In this document: piece after piece, positions 34,779 through 47,853 of the stretch
Layout of the letters: each line of letters opens with the position of its first letter
Position numbering within the stretch: position 1 is the stretch's first letter
Assembly (NCBI GenBank): GCA_020226215.1
Contig: CM035227.1
Location: forward strand, 21,269,866 to 21,333,865
Source of the DNA: Sindora glabra
Taxonomy: Eukaryota; Streptophyta; Magnoliopsida; Fabales; Fabaceae
DNA length: 64,000 nt
Direction of reading: 5' to 3'
The notes under the pieces: model-generated
The model's database searches: none
What the model was told of the DNA's origin: nothing
What the model saw: the letters and a program-made list of their open reading frames with translations, nothing else
Translations under genes and position numbers: made by a program

Positions 34779-37700
34779 ATGAACAACGTTCGACGTTCCC
34801 CTTTTTCCGAGGAATTGCCTCCCGATCAAACACTGGAAGACGCTTTTTCGCGTCTGAGTGTATCGGGCTACAAGCAGCCATCTCTTTATCCTTCTTACGC
34901 TTGCTTTGAGAATAATGGGTCTGCTGTTAATGCCACCGCCGCTGGAGATATCGCCGTTGATGGCTATGGGCTTCATCAGCGTTCTAGTATTTGGCAAATG
35001 CAGGAAAGAAACGTTCCTGGGTGGGATAACAGCCGTTTTGCTGATGTTGGGTCAATGCCATCCCAAAATATCTGGGTGAGTCCTGATGTTGGGGGCTTAA
35101 GAAGCTTTTGGCCTGGTTCTTATCCAGCGTCAAATGTTAGCGGAATCTCTCCAGGCTGTAACTTGATTGTTCCTGATTCCGGGCGTCTGTTGTTGAGACA
35201 AAAGGAAAGTAGCAGGACTCTTCCAAATTTAAATTTAAATGGGGATAATTTGTGGGTTGGCTCGCAACCAGATTATGAGGAGGTTATCCATGATTATTTC
35301 CCCGACATCTCAAATCTTGCGGGTCATGGTAGACGTTCCCAGTTGTTGCAGAAGCCTTCCAATCAGTTCACCCTCAATGATTTTCGTGGAGAAGTACTGT
35401 ATTATTCAAAGGATCAAGTGGGATGTCGGGCCTTGCAAGAACTGATAGGACGCTTAAGAGCCGAGGAAGTTTCCGAGGTTTTTTTCGAGGTGATAGAGAA
35501 TATAGACAAGTTGATGATGGATCCATCAGGGAATTATGTCTTTCAGAAGCTGGTGGAAGTCTGCACTGAAGAACAGAGAACTCGAATTATTCTAATGGTG
35601 ACCAAGGCTAATTTTCAGCTTGTCAGAATATGTCTCAACATGCATGGGTATGGATCTCTCTTTACCAAGAATTTCACCTTTTGACAATTGGTTCATGTCC
35701 AGTCACTAATTTAATATTTCATTCATGGTTTTTTAGGATTCTTTTGATATAGTTTTTTGTGTTGTCTTGGCAGAACTCGGGCTGTACAGAAATTATTGGA
35801 GCATGTTACCACCCAGACGCAGCGATCTATCATTATGTCAGCTCTATGCCCTGGTGCTGTTGCATTGACCAAGGACACCAATGGTCACCATGTGATTCTG
35901 CATTGCCTAAAATATTTCTCAAATGAAGATAATCAGGTAATATATGTCTTTTTTTTCTTTTTTCCCTCTTTATTGTGTAGCTGAAATTCGTTTATACTGC
36001 TTTTATTCAATTTCCTAGCATAGCGTGTATGACGGCATCATTGATCTTGCAACTTTAACCTTCTCCAGTGAATAACAACAAATCCCGTATAATATGATCC
36101 TGCAATATTTTGTGCTTCATGCATATTTAGGTAGACATCTATTTGACTATCGATGCCTTGGTAAACAATTCATGGACCAGAGTCTTAAAAATTTTTTTGC
36201 TCTGGCTTCTTTAGTAAAAACTTTCATTTTAAAGATTTTTTCCAGCTGTTATGGTGCATTGGATTTTCGGGCTTTCAATTTAGTTATCTTCTTGATTGAA
36301 TGAAAGTTAGAGTCGAATATGGTGAAAATTGGTCCCATGCCATATGGAATGCTGCTTCTTCTAGATCAGCCCTTTCAGGGATTGACTGGGGAGCATTATG
36401 GATTTGATGTTTCTGTTGTTTATGTAAGTCGAAAGTTGTTCCTTGCTTATGTAGTGTCATCATGATAATTCCCCTAATTTATGTCCTGGAAAAAAATTAT
36501 ATAAAAATATGCAGAAATTTTCATTTAAGTTTTCTCAGCATTAATGAAACTCTTGTTAAATTATCCTGCCTAAAGTCATTGTATTATTTCACTCTCATGC
36601 TACTTTTGCTTTTACTCTTTCTTTTCTTTGTTGTTCCCGCTTTTTTCCTGCAATCGGCCATTTCCATTTCTTTCCTTTTTCCAATGTATAATTTAAGGGA
36701 ACATGGAATGTGACATTTTTCAATTGACTCCTCGTTTGCATAGCAGAAAGGATTTTTTTAGGTGTTTTATATGATACTATTAACCTCTGTTAACTTTTTC
36801 TTCATATTAAAGGAAAAGAAGTTATGATTTGGTCTTTCACAAAAATCCAATGTGTTGCTCTTTCCATATAATACTGATAGTCAACCATCCTTGCAGCATC
36901 TTTTGAATGAGGTGGCAAACAACTGTTTTGCAATTGCAACAGATAAAAGTGGGTGTTGTGTGCTGCAACAATGTGTAAACCATGCTCAGGGGGAAACTAA
37001 AGAGCACCTGATGGCTGAGATAATAGCAAATGCTACACTTCTCTCAGAAGATTGTTATGGGTATGTTTTTACGCAGTATCAGACTCTCCTTCAATCTCAA
37101 TAATTAACTGTACTCATTTTTCATCCATATTTTTTCCCCTGATCTTCCAGCAACTATGTGGTGCAACATTTGGTGTCTTTGAAAATCCCAAGAGTCACAG
37201 GATATCTTCTGAGACAGCTTCAAGGGAGATTTTTCTCCCTTTCCTGCAATAAGTATGGGAGTAATGTTGTGGAGAGATTCTTCCAAGATGCGGGAGAACA
37301 GCATTCTACACATGTTATATTGGAGCTGCTTCAAAATGATAATGTTTCAGCGCTTCTTGTGGATCCTTATGGCAATTATGTCTTCAAGTCAGCATTGGAT
37401 GTATCCAAGGTTAGATCACTTGAACGCTTTAATTTTATGTTTGTTCATCACTATTGTTTATTTTCCTCTGTAGAAAAATTTTTGTGGCTTTCTAATTTTT
37501 CTTAATGAAAGTGTGACTGTCTGAATCTCTCGAAGTTCACACATTTTCTCAATGAATTTAATATTGGTAACTAGTAAGTTTTTATTTGAAACGGCTTGGA
37601 TTCTGCCTTTCACATTAGAGGTCTGATTTGAAATTGCTGGAGAGAATTTCTCTAATGATATGAAAATACTCTAATGATTGGTTTGATGTGCTCCTTGATA

Positions 37701-37985
37701 ATAAAACAATCTCAAAGAAGAAGCATGTGAAATATCACCCGAAAATCTGTGCAATGCTTTGATGATAGCTACTGAGGTCATCTTTTACATGCAAAATATG
37801 TTTGGAACCCGATTTGTAGCAGGCTGTGCTGACCGGGATTTGTTTTCTGTTTTCTGCAAAAGCAGGGTCCTATTCGTGCTGCCCTGTGGAAGCTGGTTGA
37901 ACTTCATTTTCCAGTAATGCGCAGCAACCTCTACGGAAAAAAGCTACTTTCTCGGTTTGATAAGGCAAAAATGCGGCAGCTGTAG
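34779..37985 (+). CDS. Pumilio-family (PUF) RNA-binding protein
   Basis: Five exons, 34779-35647, 35774-35936, 36897-37060, 37151-37409 and 37866-37985, give 524 aa with matching phases. PUF proteins bind UGUA-type motifs in mRNA 3' UTRs and repress or destabilise the transcripts, mainly in the cytoplasm. The N-terminal ~196 residues are Ser/Gly/Asn-rich and probably disordered. Eight PUF repeats follow from about residue 197. The repeat cores visible are GCRALQ, GNYVFQ, GTRAVQ, GHHVIL, GCCVLQ, GNYVVQ, GSNVVE and GNYVFK. Repeat 7 keeps the S-N-E set that reads G. Repeat 8 has Lys where Gln normally helps read U, and repeat 4 is also atypical. Length and intron pattern resemble the smaller Arabidopsis APUM7-12 group, but the exact orthologue is not assigned. 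The start is the ATG at 34779 (MNNVRRSPF). Confidence 0.93.
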
Positions 37986-38318
37986 ACTTGTCTATCTCAG
38001 CTCAAAATTTTTTTGCACCTCTAATGAGTTACAGTTCTTCGTCCATGAGTCCCATTAGTTTCATAGCTGTCGTCATAATGTCATAGATTGTGTGTGTGTG
38101 TGTGTGGTTTTTTTTTAGTTCATAGTATTTTTCATTTTAACTGTCAATTGCATGGGATGGAAGGATGCACGGTTGGTAGATATTTTGATTGCAGAGGAAA
38201 ATGTGCAGTAAAGGTGTATAGGGAGCTAACTTCATAGGTGCTCCTTACATATGGAGCTGTTGTCCCGAAAATTATTCTTGTCGCCTCCCACTTGTTTGTC
38301 ATTCTGTATTTTGTGTCA

Positions 38319-38324
38319 AATAAA
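38319..38324 (+). terminator. Likely polyadenylation signal of the PUF gene
   Basis: A canonical AATAAA lies 334 bp after the stop codon. A T/G-rich region, including a (TG)n tract at 38089-38107, lies between the stop and this signal, as in a plant 3' UTR. Confidence 0.5.
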
Positions 38325-40160
38325 GGAATATTGGGAGTTTGTTTAAGTTGGTTTTGTTTATCATATCTTATATTTCATAATATCTTTTCTCAGTAATGGT
38401 TTCAGAAGTTAGAATGTGTTATCATTCAATTTGTTTGAAATTAAATTTATACATAAACTCGTGCTATTGGAGTGAATTCTAATTTTGTGAACTTTCAGAT
38501 CTGGAGATATGAAGGACAAAAACTATGTTTTGATTTATTTTTTAAGATAACCCTCCTGACCATATTCTTTTCCTCCAAACATGCATGGGCTTACTACCAA
38601 AATAAATCCAATTGAGATCTTCTCCTTTTTTTTTCTAATTAAAATAAGGATGAGATGAACTTCGGAGAGAGAAATATAAAATTTTTTGTTGCTTGAAACT
38701 GAGTTTCAGTTAAAAAAAAAAGTAACGAATTTTAAAATAAAAATTGTATCTTTATTTTTTCAAAAATTATAAAAAGAGGAAAGAATTTAGGTTTATATAA
38801 AATGCCTTCTTTCTATATTCTCCATGTGCAAACAGCGTTTTTGGGCATGCAGCAAGCAGCAAATCTGAATCTCAACTATGTTAATTTGATGGAAATAAAT
38901 ATGTCAGCAAAATTGACAAATTGATGGATGGCCATGACTCGGTGGAACTTGCGTTTGCTCGGGAACCATGGAAGTAAAGAAAAAAACTATAGCCACGTCC
39001 TGGAATGAACAATCAAATCACATTCTACGGACAAAACCTGCGGGGATCTAAAACTGTGTCCCACCTGTTTTGCGAGCAGAATGCAGTTAGTGTGTTTGTG
39101 AGATTTTTAGTTAGTTAATAGTATGTATCCATTATGAATAAGAATAAAAATAAATATAAAAAATTAAGATAAATATAAAAAAAATTTGATAATTAATTTT
39201 TCATTAATTTTACTTTATATTTATTTTCATTTACATAAATTATAATATCCACTAAATAATTAAGAATTTCCCGTGTCTCTATCCATTAAAGTATGATTAT
39301 GCCGCGGTCCTGGTAATTATTGGATAAAAAACATCTCTTATAATGTTTATATAATTTATTATTATTATTTTACATTTTCTGTTGTAATTTATCCATAAGT
39401 TGTAATTACACTTTGACAATTTAAATTTATCTAGAATTTTTGTATGATGTATAAAATTATATCTCTTTATTTAAAAAATTATAAAATTATGTACAGAAAA
39501 TTATAAGAATTATTTTGAGAATTATATTTTTATTTAAAATTTTAAATAAATAATAATCATACTGTGAAAATACTGGGAGCTCTCTATCCTTTTTATAAAC
39601 CCTTCTTGAAACACTGTAGATATATCTTCGTTTCAATACAACTTAATTTTACTGTAGTTGGCAATTCTCCCCATCCAAAACAAAACAAAACAAAAACCAC
39701 AAGAAATCCCAAGTGATATATCTTTTTCTACGTTCAAAATTCGATCCTCTACATTCGAAATTCGATGATACTGTGATCAGAATGCTTTTATCTATATATA
39801 TATATATATATAATTTAATCATTCTTATTCACAGAAAAAAATCACAAGAAACATATAAGCCAGACTTTGGCTGGAAAAAAAAAAACATAATTCACTCATT
39901 ACATATAAGAGATGTAGTATGCATAAGATGAAGATCAACAGAATCCACCGACTAAATGTTTAATCATAAGCCTGATCAACAGTCCCTAGATACAAAGACA
40001 AAGCATGGATCTCAATTTATTTTCCATCATTCGCAGCCAAGCTTCCACAACCAAACCAAACATAGAAAATAAAACATCACAAAAGCTAATCTGAACACAA
40101 ACAGGGTCCGCAGGCAAATATCTGACAAGCAAGAAGGAAATATTACTGCATAAAATTAAG
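38325..40160. other. Intergenic region between convergent PUF and GASA genes
   Basis: The two genes converge. No further coding sequence was recognised. A short TA tract lies at about 39793-39811. The 3' UTR of the GASA gene probably covers about 39950-40160. Confidence 0.5.
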
Positions 40161-40529
40161 TTAAGGGCATTTGGGTTTGCCCTTAGAGTTCTTCAAGTCC
40201 CTGTAGCAAGGGCACTCGTGCTTGTTGCCGTAAGTCCCCGAAGGCACGCACTTGCACTTCTCGCAGCATATTCCACAAAACCTCAAGCATCTTTCCTGCA
40301 TTCCTGCTTTCGAGCATCTCGACCCGCACTTTGAGTCACAGTATGCTATTTCCACAACAAGATATTATTCGCACATACTATCACAACATCAAATTCAAAC
40401 TCAAATTCACAAAAGCAAGTTTTAAGAAATTGGAGTTAGAGACTTACGAGAACCAGCCATTGTGATCTCAAACACGGAGGAACTGAGCACAAGGCAAACA
40501 AGTAGAACAATTCCAAAGGCCAGCTTCAT
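40161..40529 (-). CDS. SN1: Snakin-1-like GASA cysteine-rich peptide
   Basis: Two exons on the minus strand (40448-40529, then 40161-40345) join to 88 aa, with a GT-AG intron of 102 bp. The N-terminal 25 or so residues (MKLAFGIVLLVCLVL...) form a signal peptide ending around MAGS. The mature part of about 63 residues has the twelve conserved cysteines of the GASA/snakin domain, including CGICC and the invariant CVPSGTYGNKHECPCYRD near the end, finishing in KCP. Family members are secreted or cell-wall peptides, often gibberellin-responsive, with roles in growth and in antimicrobial defence (potato snakin-1). Length and cysteine pattern are normal and nothing is broken. The specific role here is inferred from similarity. 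Confidence 0.95.
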
Positions 40530-40700
40530 CTTGGTTCAGAGCAAAAGTACTAGGAACAAGAAGAAGAAGATGGGAGGTCGTAATTGCGTGGGAGAGTAAA
40601 CACTGGTGCTCTGAAATTTTGGTTTGGGCCGTGGGGGGAAGGAAGGGGGGGAGAGGGCTTATTAATAGTAGTAATTAAATGAAGGGTGGGTGATGGTTAG
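40530..40700 (-). promoter_or_regulatory. Promoter region of the GASA gene
   Basis: On the minus strand a TATA-like TATTAATAA lies at 40659-40667, about 130 bp before the start codon. It is followed by a C/T-rich stretch (40629-40658), as often seen at plant transcription starts. Confidence 0.5.
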
Positions 40701-42586
40701 AAAAGTAATAACTCTCGCTCATATTAAGAAGGTTGTACAATAGTGCACACATTTAAATAGCATCAGATACATCACATTGGAAATGGTGAAAATTTTGAGT
40801 ACTGTACTGCAAATTTTAGGTCGGAACTACTTTGTCGCCATTCTCTGGTTACTCTCCGTAAAAACGGACAAGAGTTGGGAGATGACTTTGACTTGGAATT
40901 ATTTCATCAAAATGTAAAAAATAATGCCAAGAGAAGAGAATTACCCCCTTGGCAGACAAAATAGACGGAAAGAAGATAGAAAGAAAAAAAATAAAAAATA
41001 TTAATTTTCTTTATTGGATTGATTACAGGACAAAAAAATGGACAGAAGGAAAAAGATTTAGAATAAAAAAGGATGGGATTTATTAATTTTTTTTTATCTC
41101 ATATAAATAAAAATAAATAAAAAATTTATTTTTGATAATTTTATTCTTAATAGACTAATTTTCAAATAAATGCTAACTTATTTTATTATAAAATAATTTA
41201 TTAATCTCTTTTGTGAATAATTTGTTATTAATAAAATGTTACGATGGTTAAAATTTATTATTAATATTTTTATGAATATTTAATTAATAATAGGGATAAA
41301 AACAGGCTTTAGAAATTAATACAAAGAAATATTAATTCCACATCAAAGAAACTAATATTTAGATCTCAATACACAAAGTATGGATATAAGTTAAAAATAG
41401 TTATTGTAACACTTATGAAAATGATAATAATATAAGTACAAGTAAAAAAAAAATAACATAATTACTTCCTTTGAGATATAGCTGGAGCAAAATTTAACAA
41501 TAGCATCAAAATAATAATAAAATCAAAAAGAAAAAAAAACCTCATATATAACATCAGTAAACTTATGTTTTATTGATATATTTCAAAGGTTATTCCTTAG
41601 TATGTAAATGAAAATTTTGCAAGATTTTATCAAAGTTTAACAAATAAAAAAAAGAGCTATACAGTTAAAACTTTTTAAATGAAAGTATATTTATAAAAAG
41701 TTATATATAAATATAATAAATTATAATTATAGTTATTGTTAATCACAAACATTAACATGTCATGTAACTATATTAAATTGAACAATAAAGTTATCTTTTA
41801 ATTTAATTTATATTTTTTACTTTTTTGCTTAAATAAATAAGGGAAATCATTTTTATGTCATTTTGTTACTTCTTTTTTTTTTAACACATTCAAACAAGTG
41901 CTATTTTTATTTTTTTAATTTTTTTTTTAATATCTAAGCAGGGTATGTGTCAAAATATATACCATTCCTCATTTGTTTTTTTTGCCATCGTTATTCGTGT
42001 CAGAATGCGTTAATGTGAGAGGCAAGAAGTACTTGTTTAATAAAAAATTGGCGATCGAGATACAGCTGGATCGTGGTTTTGGTTTTGGCATTGTTGGGGA
42101 GAGGGAGATTTGACATTAAATTTTCGTGTGCACCTTCAGGACCCGTCAAAATACCTCAAGTAAAAAACTTAAGCGGTGATAGTGTTGGTGGTGGAAATCC
42201 CATGTGTGAGAATCATGCTTCCAGCATAGATGGCAGCTTTTCAAGCCAATCACAGAGTGACACGTAAAATGTAACCACTGCCAGTTCTGTGCATGATTTG
42301 ATCAGAAATAGTCGGATTGTCTTAGGATGCACTTCCCTCGCCAGGACGCATTCGGCAGTTAAGTGCAAATACTAACCTCTCTAGCAAAATAATTGAAAAG
42401 ATTAGGGATAATAAATAAATAAATGAAAAAAAAATTAATCTCCTAAAAATATTAAAAATTTTAAAAATAAGATTCAAAATTAAATGTTAATTTTTTATTT
42501 ATAGAATTAAATTTTATGTATTTATTTCATTATTTCATATTTAATAATAATAATCAATTTTATATTTAAAATTCACTTTTGAATTT
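40701..42586. other. AT-rich intergenic DNA with a less AT-rich patch
   Basis: No gene was built. The patch 42000-42370 is more balanced and has a 64-codon plus-strand frame (42073-42267) containing a Ser/Gln-rich end. I do not recognise it. It could be a small unknown gene, a pseudogene fragment or a regulatory segment cut off by the copia insertion just to the right. Confidence 0.35.
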
Positions 42587-42591
42587 TATTT

Positions 42592-43018
42592 TACTAATAT
42601 TTCTGTGAATTATAAATAATTTATTAATAAAAGATTACTGTCAATTAACCCTTTTGTGACATAATTAAATAGGTAAATAAGTATTTGAACCTAACACTAG
42701 TAAAATTGATTTGAATTTTGTTATGGATAGAATCCAGAACTTCGGTTAAGTAATATATATATATATATATGAGATTTCTTTTTCACATCTCTTAGGTTTA
42801 ACATATTTAGTTCCATTAGTGTATCTTATTGCACAAAGATAGAAAAATTGTTAAGGGAAGAATTTCTCAATATATTAATAAGAAGGTTTACTCTTTAAAA
42901 GGTTGATATGTATGAATTTGGAATATAATAAATAAATTTAATTTATATTTTTCTTCTTTATCATCCTACAACGAAAGTCACGATCATGATGAATAATTTT
43001 AATTAAGATTTTCTATCA
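42592..43018 (+). repeat. 5' LTR of the copia element
   Basis: This 427-bp LTR matches 47854-48309. It begins TA rather than TG and ends TATCA. It contains a short TA tract and a segment of about 25 bp (near 42967-42990) missing from the other LTR. Confidence 0.85.
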
Positions 43019-44603
43019 ATTAATATCAGAGTTTGGTTTTGACTTTCTATTATGGTTAATTTTGAGGAATCTTGAATGAAATTGTTAGCCTTCTTATAAA
43101 ATCATGCCAATGATGATTTCAATATTTGCTTTTACACATGCCTATACTCTAATTGTTGTTCTGGAATTGTTATTTTATGTGTGTGTATTGTGATTTTTTG
43201 CCATAAATGCTTGCATGTATGGTTTTGTATATAAGGATACTACTACAATAGTCATGAAAATTGAAACTTGGTAAAGAGCTAATACAGAACCATGATATTT
43301 AGTAGAAATTGCATAAGACACACAAAAAAAAAGAAACCCAATATGCACAGTAGCCTTTATTATTGAACTTGAATACATTAAAAAAATTGAAAGAAACTAA
43401 GAGAGGAATAATGGGTAGATGAAATTTGGTTTTGTAAAGGGTTCTTAGTTCATATGAGAATCATAAACATACATAAGATGTACTTTGAAATCATTGGCCA
43501 CCATAGCTAAGAAACCTCTATTTTTTGAAAAATTTGAAGCTTTCATTTTTTGTTAGTTTTTAGGATAGAAAACCATTAGAACACATAGAAGGAAGTTAGA
43601 TAAAAAATTCTGAGTTAATTAACGCCAAAATTGTGCCTTAGATTGCGTGAAATAGGCTTGGAAATAGTTGGGTCCAAGCTGGGTCAAAATAGAGTCTGTA
43701 CAAACTTGTTGCTACTCGATTTAGTTAGGAAGAAGGTGAGCAACATGCTCACATACATGCCTAGCTGCACAGCTAGTATGTGTAGGCCACGTGCCACTTG
43801 CCAGCGGCAATTAGCAATGGTGCACATACTATTGAGCTTCACTCTTTAAGCTTTTTTGATAGATTTTTTTTCAAATAAAAATATTTTTTGTCTATTTTAT
43901 TTGACCATGTAAATGGGCTTATTTTGAGCCTAAATTTTTATTGTACAATCTTTGATTTATTGCCTATCTTTTAAAATTTTTATAGAATTTATAGACATCA
44001 TTTGTATATTTTATTAATTTTTAAAGTTGCATTTGTTAAAAGAAAATTGTGAGTAACTTACATTATGCCATGAAAAACTTGTATGATTGCGTATTCACTT
44101 TTATGGGGCTAATTGCATAAATTTTTTATTTGATTTTGATAAAAAAAATTACTTGAAAAGGGAGAGGCTGTGTTAATCACATAAATATCCTTCGACATTA
44201 TGTTGTTGATGTAGTTTGTTAGTTATAGTGTAAGTATAGAGATAAATATTATATGTCTAAATTACTTAAATACCCTTCAGTGTTTATGTTTTAAGGGTAT
44301 GACACTTGACTCTTGTATTGTGTTATAAAGTCTTAAATGTCTTTCGATATGTGATTTTATAACACTATTGTACATTATACATGTCGTAAGGAAAATATTG
44401 GCATGATTACATTATACATGCATTAATTTTTAATGTGGTATTCCTCAGTTATTATGCAACAAAACTCTAAACAGTTGTTGAATGGGATAATAAGAGAAAA
44501 TTAGGCCAATATTTATTTTAAATCCAATTTAGTGGCCGTGCCATTAGATACGTGATGGCTAAATATTGGTTCCATAATCCATGTTACCAATTCTTCCCAA
44601 TCA

Positions 44604-47428
44604 TTGAGAAATTCTAGAAAATTAGATAATGGTGAATTGATTATCAGAGTAAGAAATGGTGAGAAAGTGGGAGGAGCTCCTATTAATGATGTGTATTTGC
44701 AGTTGTCTAATAGATGTGAGCTAATATTGAAGGATATGATCTTTGTGCCTTCTATAAGGAGGAATTTGATATCAGTTATAACGCTAAATCTCCATAGCTA
44801 TTCTTGTAATTTTAAAGATAAGAGAGTGAATCTATTTAAAGGCTTAATTATGATAAAAATTGGTGAATTGACAGATAGATTATACAAGACAAATTTCAAT
44901 TCGAATTCCTTTAACATTGTTAATGCACTCATAGAGAAGAAAAGAAGCAAAATTGAAAAAACTCCTCCATTTTATGGCACATGCATTTAAGTCATATTTT
45001 CAGAAATCAAATTTAAAGATTGATTAGAAAGGGTGTACTGCATAATCTAGACTTCTCTAATCTAAACACTTAAATGGACTGTATTAAAAGGAAGCTCATT
45101 ACAAAGGCAAAAAAAAAAAAGAAAAAGAGTTGGAAGACAAGAAGTATTAGAACTTATTCATACCGATATTTACAGTCCTATCACACTTGCAATCATGAAG
45201 GGTCAGAGATACTTTATTATTTTTATTGATGATTATTCACTTACAGAAAAGTTAGAATCCTTGGATACATTCAAATCATTCAAGATGGTAATCAAACTTA
45301 AGTACAATAAGAAAATCAAGTGTGTGGATTTGGATTGACGAGGAAAGTACTATGGTAGATATGATAAAACTGGGAAGAATTTAGGTCCTTTTGTTAGGTG
45401 CTTACAACTTTTTGTGAGAAGAAACATTGAAAACTATAGGCTACATATTAAATCACGTACCAAGTAAATTTGTACATATGACTCCATATGAACTGCTAAA
45501 TGGTAACAAACCAACTTTGAGTCATTTTTATGTTTGGGGTTGCAAAATGAAAATGAAGTTATACATTCTTGCTACCAGGAAACTTAACTTTAAAACTATA
45601 TCTAGGTTCTTTGTTAGTTATTATGTTGGATCCAAAGGCAGTAGGTTCTATTGCTCAACTCATACTACTTGAATTATCAAATTTGACATAGCCATTTATT
45701 TTGAAGATGAGTTGGATAGTAAAAGTCAAACACCATAAATTATGAACTTCAGAGAAGAAAATGTAGTCATTCTCTTAATATCTTAATTTGTCAGTTCTTC
45801 ATTTTCTGATCCTTTATAACATAATTTAACATAACCCTTAGAGGAAAATGAGGATTCTAATATTGAAGATCACTTAGACAACGTAGACTAATGAAATCAA
45901 TTGATTATATGATGTATTTACAAAAATATGAGTATAATCTAAATAAAAATTCTAATCCCATTACATTCTCTCAAGTAATGTCTAGTTCTGATTATCCTCA
46001 ATTAATCATTGCAATAGAGGATGAATTAGCTTTAATGAATAAAAATTAAGTTACGTTCATGAGTAGATTAAGAGATATAAAGTTAGACTTGTGGCTAAAA
46101 TTTATACTTAAAAGAAAGGTGTAGATTATAAAGAGACTTTCTTACCAATATCAATGAAAGATTCTTTCATAATTGCTATAGCTCTTTCACTTTGATTTGG
46201 AGCTATATTAGATGAATGTGGAAATAACATTTTTGAATAATGATTTATCTGAAACCATGTACATGGAGCAGTCAGATGGATTCTGAGAGAAGGGTAAAGA
46301 GTACTTGGTATGCAAATTAAAGAAATCATTGAAGTAAGTTTCTTAGTAATGGTATCTCAAATTTCATGAAACAGTTACCTTTTTCAAATTTAGGGAGAAT
46401 AGTACTAGCCAGTATATTTATATAATGAAAAAAACTAACAAATTTATAATTCTTATCTTATATGTGGATAACATTCTTTTAACGAGTAGTGACTTGAGCT
46501 TACTGATTGAGATAAAGCAATTACTATCACTTCACTTTGTAATAAAAGACTTGGGAAATGCCTTATTTGTTCTGGGCATTAAGATACTTTGTGATAGGTT
46601 CCAAGGTATTCTTGGCTTGTTTTAGAAGTCATATATAAAAAAAGAATTAAAAATATTTAATATGTCTACTTGCTCTCAAGTTACTTTGCCTATTCAAAAG
46701 AGTGAAATGTTTTACAAAAGCCTAATACCCTTAAACTGATGAAATGAAAGAAAAGATGAAAAAAGTTCCATATATATCAGTTGTAAGTAACCTAATATAT
46801 GCTTAGGTGTATGTATATTACTTGATATTGCATTGTTGTGGGTATACTTGGAAGATACCTAGGTAATCTAGGTTAGAGACACTAGATTACTATAAATAGA
46901 GTTCTAAGATATCTTCAGGGTACAAAAGACTTTGTACTAACTTATAAAAAATCGAGAGATCTTAACATTACAAGCTACTTAAACTCATACTATGCCGATT
47001 GTTTAAATGATTCAAAGTCTACATCTGGATATATTTTTATGATTGCTAGAGGTGTTGTATCGTGGAAAAGCATTAAACAGTCAATTATTACAACCGCTAC
47101 CATAAAAGTAAAGTATATCACCTATTATAAAGCTTCTTGTCAAGTTGTATGGTTGAGGAATTATCTCTCAAAGTTTCATTTTATGGGGAGCATTGTTAGA
47201 TCCTTAACCATTTTTTGCAATAACTGTACTGCTGTAAACTTCTCTCTTAATGATAAAAGCTTTGCTCATTCGAAACATTTCAATGTAAAATATCATAATG
47301 TAAGAGAGAATGTGCATGAATATACTACTGTAATTAAGCATATTTTCATCAATCCACTGACCAAGGGTATAGCAATAGGAACTTTTGTTAAACATGTAAA
47401 CTATATAGGACTGTGTAAAGCCCTTTGA
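44604..47428 (+). pseudogene. Copia pol remnant
   Basis: Successive fragments on the plus strand follow the copia order. 44604-44990 is a gag-pre-integrase type region (DMIFVPSIRRNLISV). 45427-45672 is the integrase C-terminal part (HMTPYELLNGNKP). 46425-46625 is RT (ILYVDNILLTSS: the catalytic YVDD has become YVDN). 47039-47428 is the RNase H end (KHFNVKYHNVRE, then INPLTKGIA). Stops and frameshifts separate them. The gag region (about 43040-44600) has decayed beyond recognition. Confidence 0.88.
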
Positions 47429-47853
47429 TGTTTTAGATGAATGGAAGTTGATGTATATGACATCATTTATGATTTATGAATAAAAATTTATGTTATGTTG
47501 TTATATTTGCACACATTTTAGTTATGAAATGTTTATAGAGACATTTAGATTCTATCTCATTGTTGTGCTCATATTTGTTAGACGTCTTAGAAGTGCTACG
47601 ATCTGTTGTGCGTAGATTTATATATAATTACATAAAGTTGTGTAAGTTTTATTTTGCACATATTAATAGTATCGGTTAATAGGGTGTGAGTGTCTAATAT
47701 ATTATGATGTTAATATCCCTTCGAATATAATATTTATATTATTAGATACCTATGATCTCAATTGGACCAATAAGTGTAAAAGGATTATTTTGTATTAATA
47801 TTAATTCTTTTTGTGACTACTATTAATAAATGATGTATATCTAAGTGGGAGAT

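Noticed and set aside
42073..42267. 64-codon frame with a Ser/Gln-rich end
   Set aside because: No recognisable family, splice partner or promoter. Kept only as an unexplained island.
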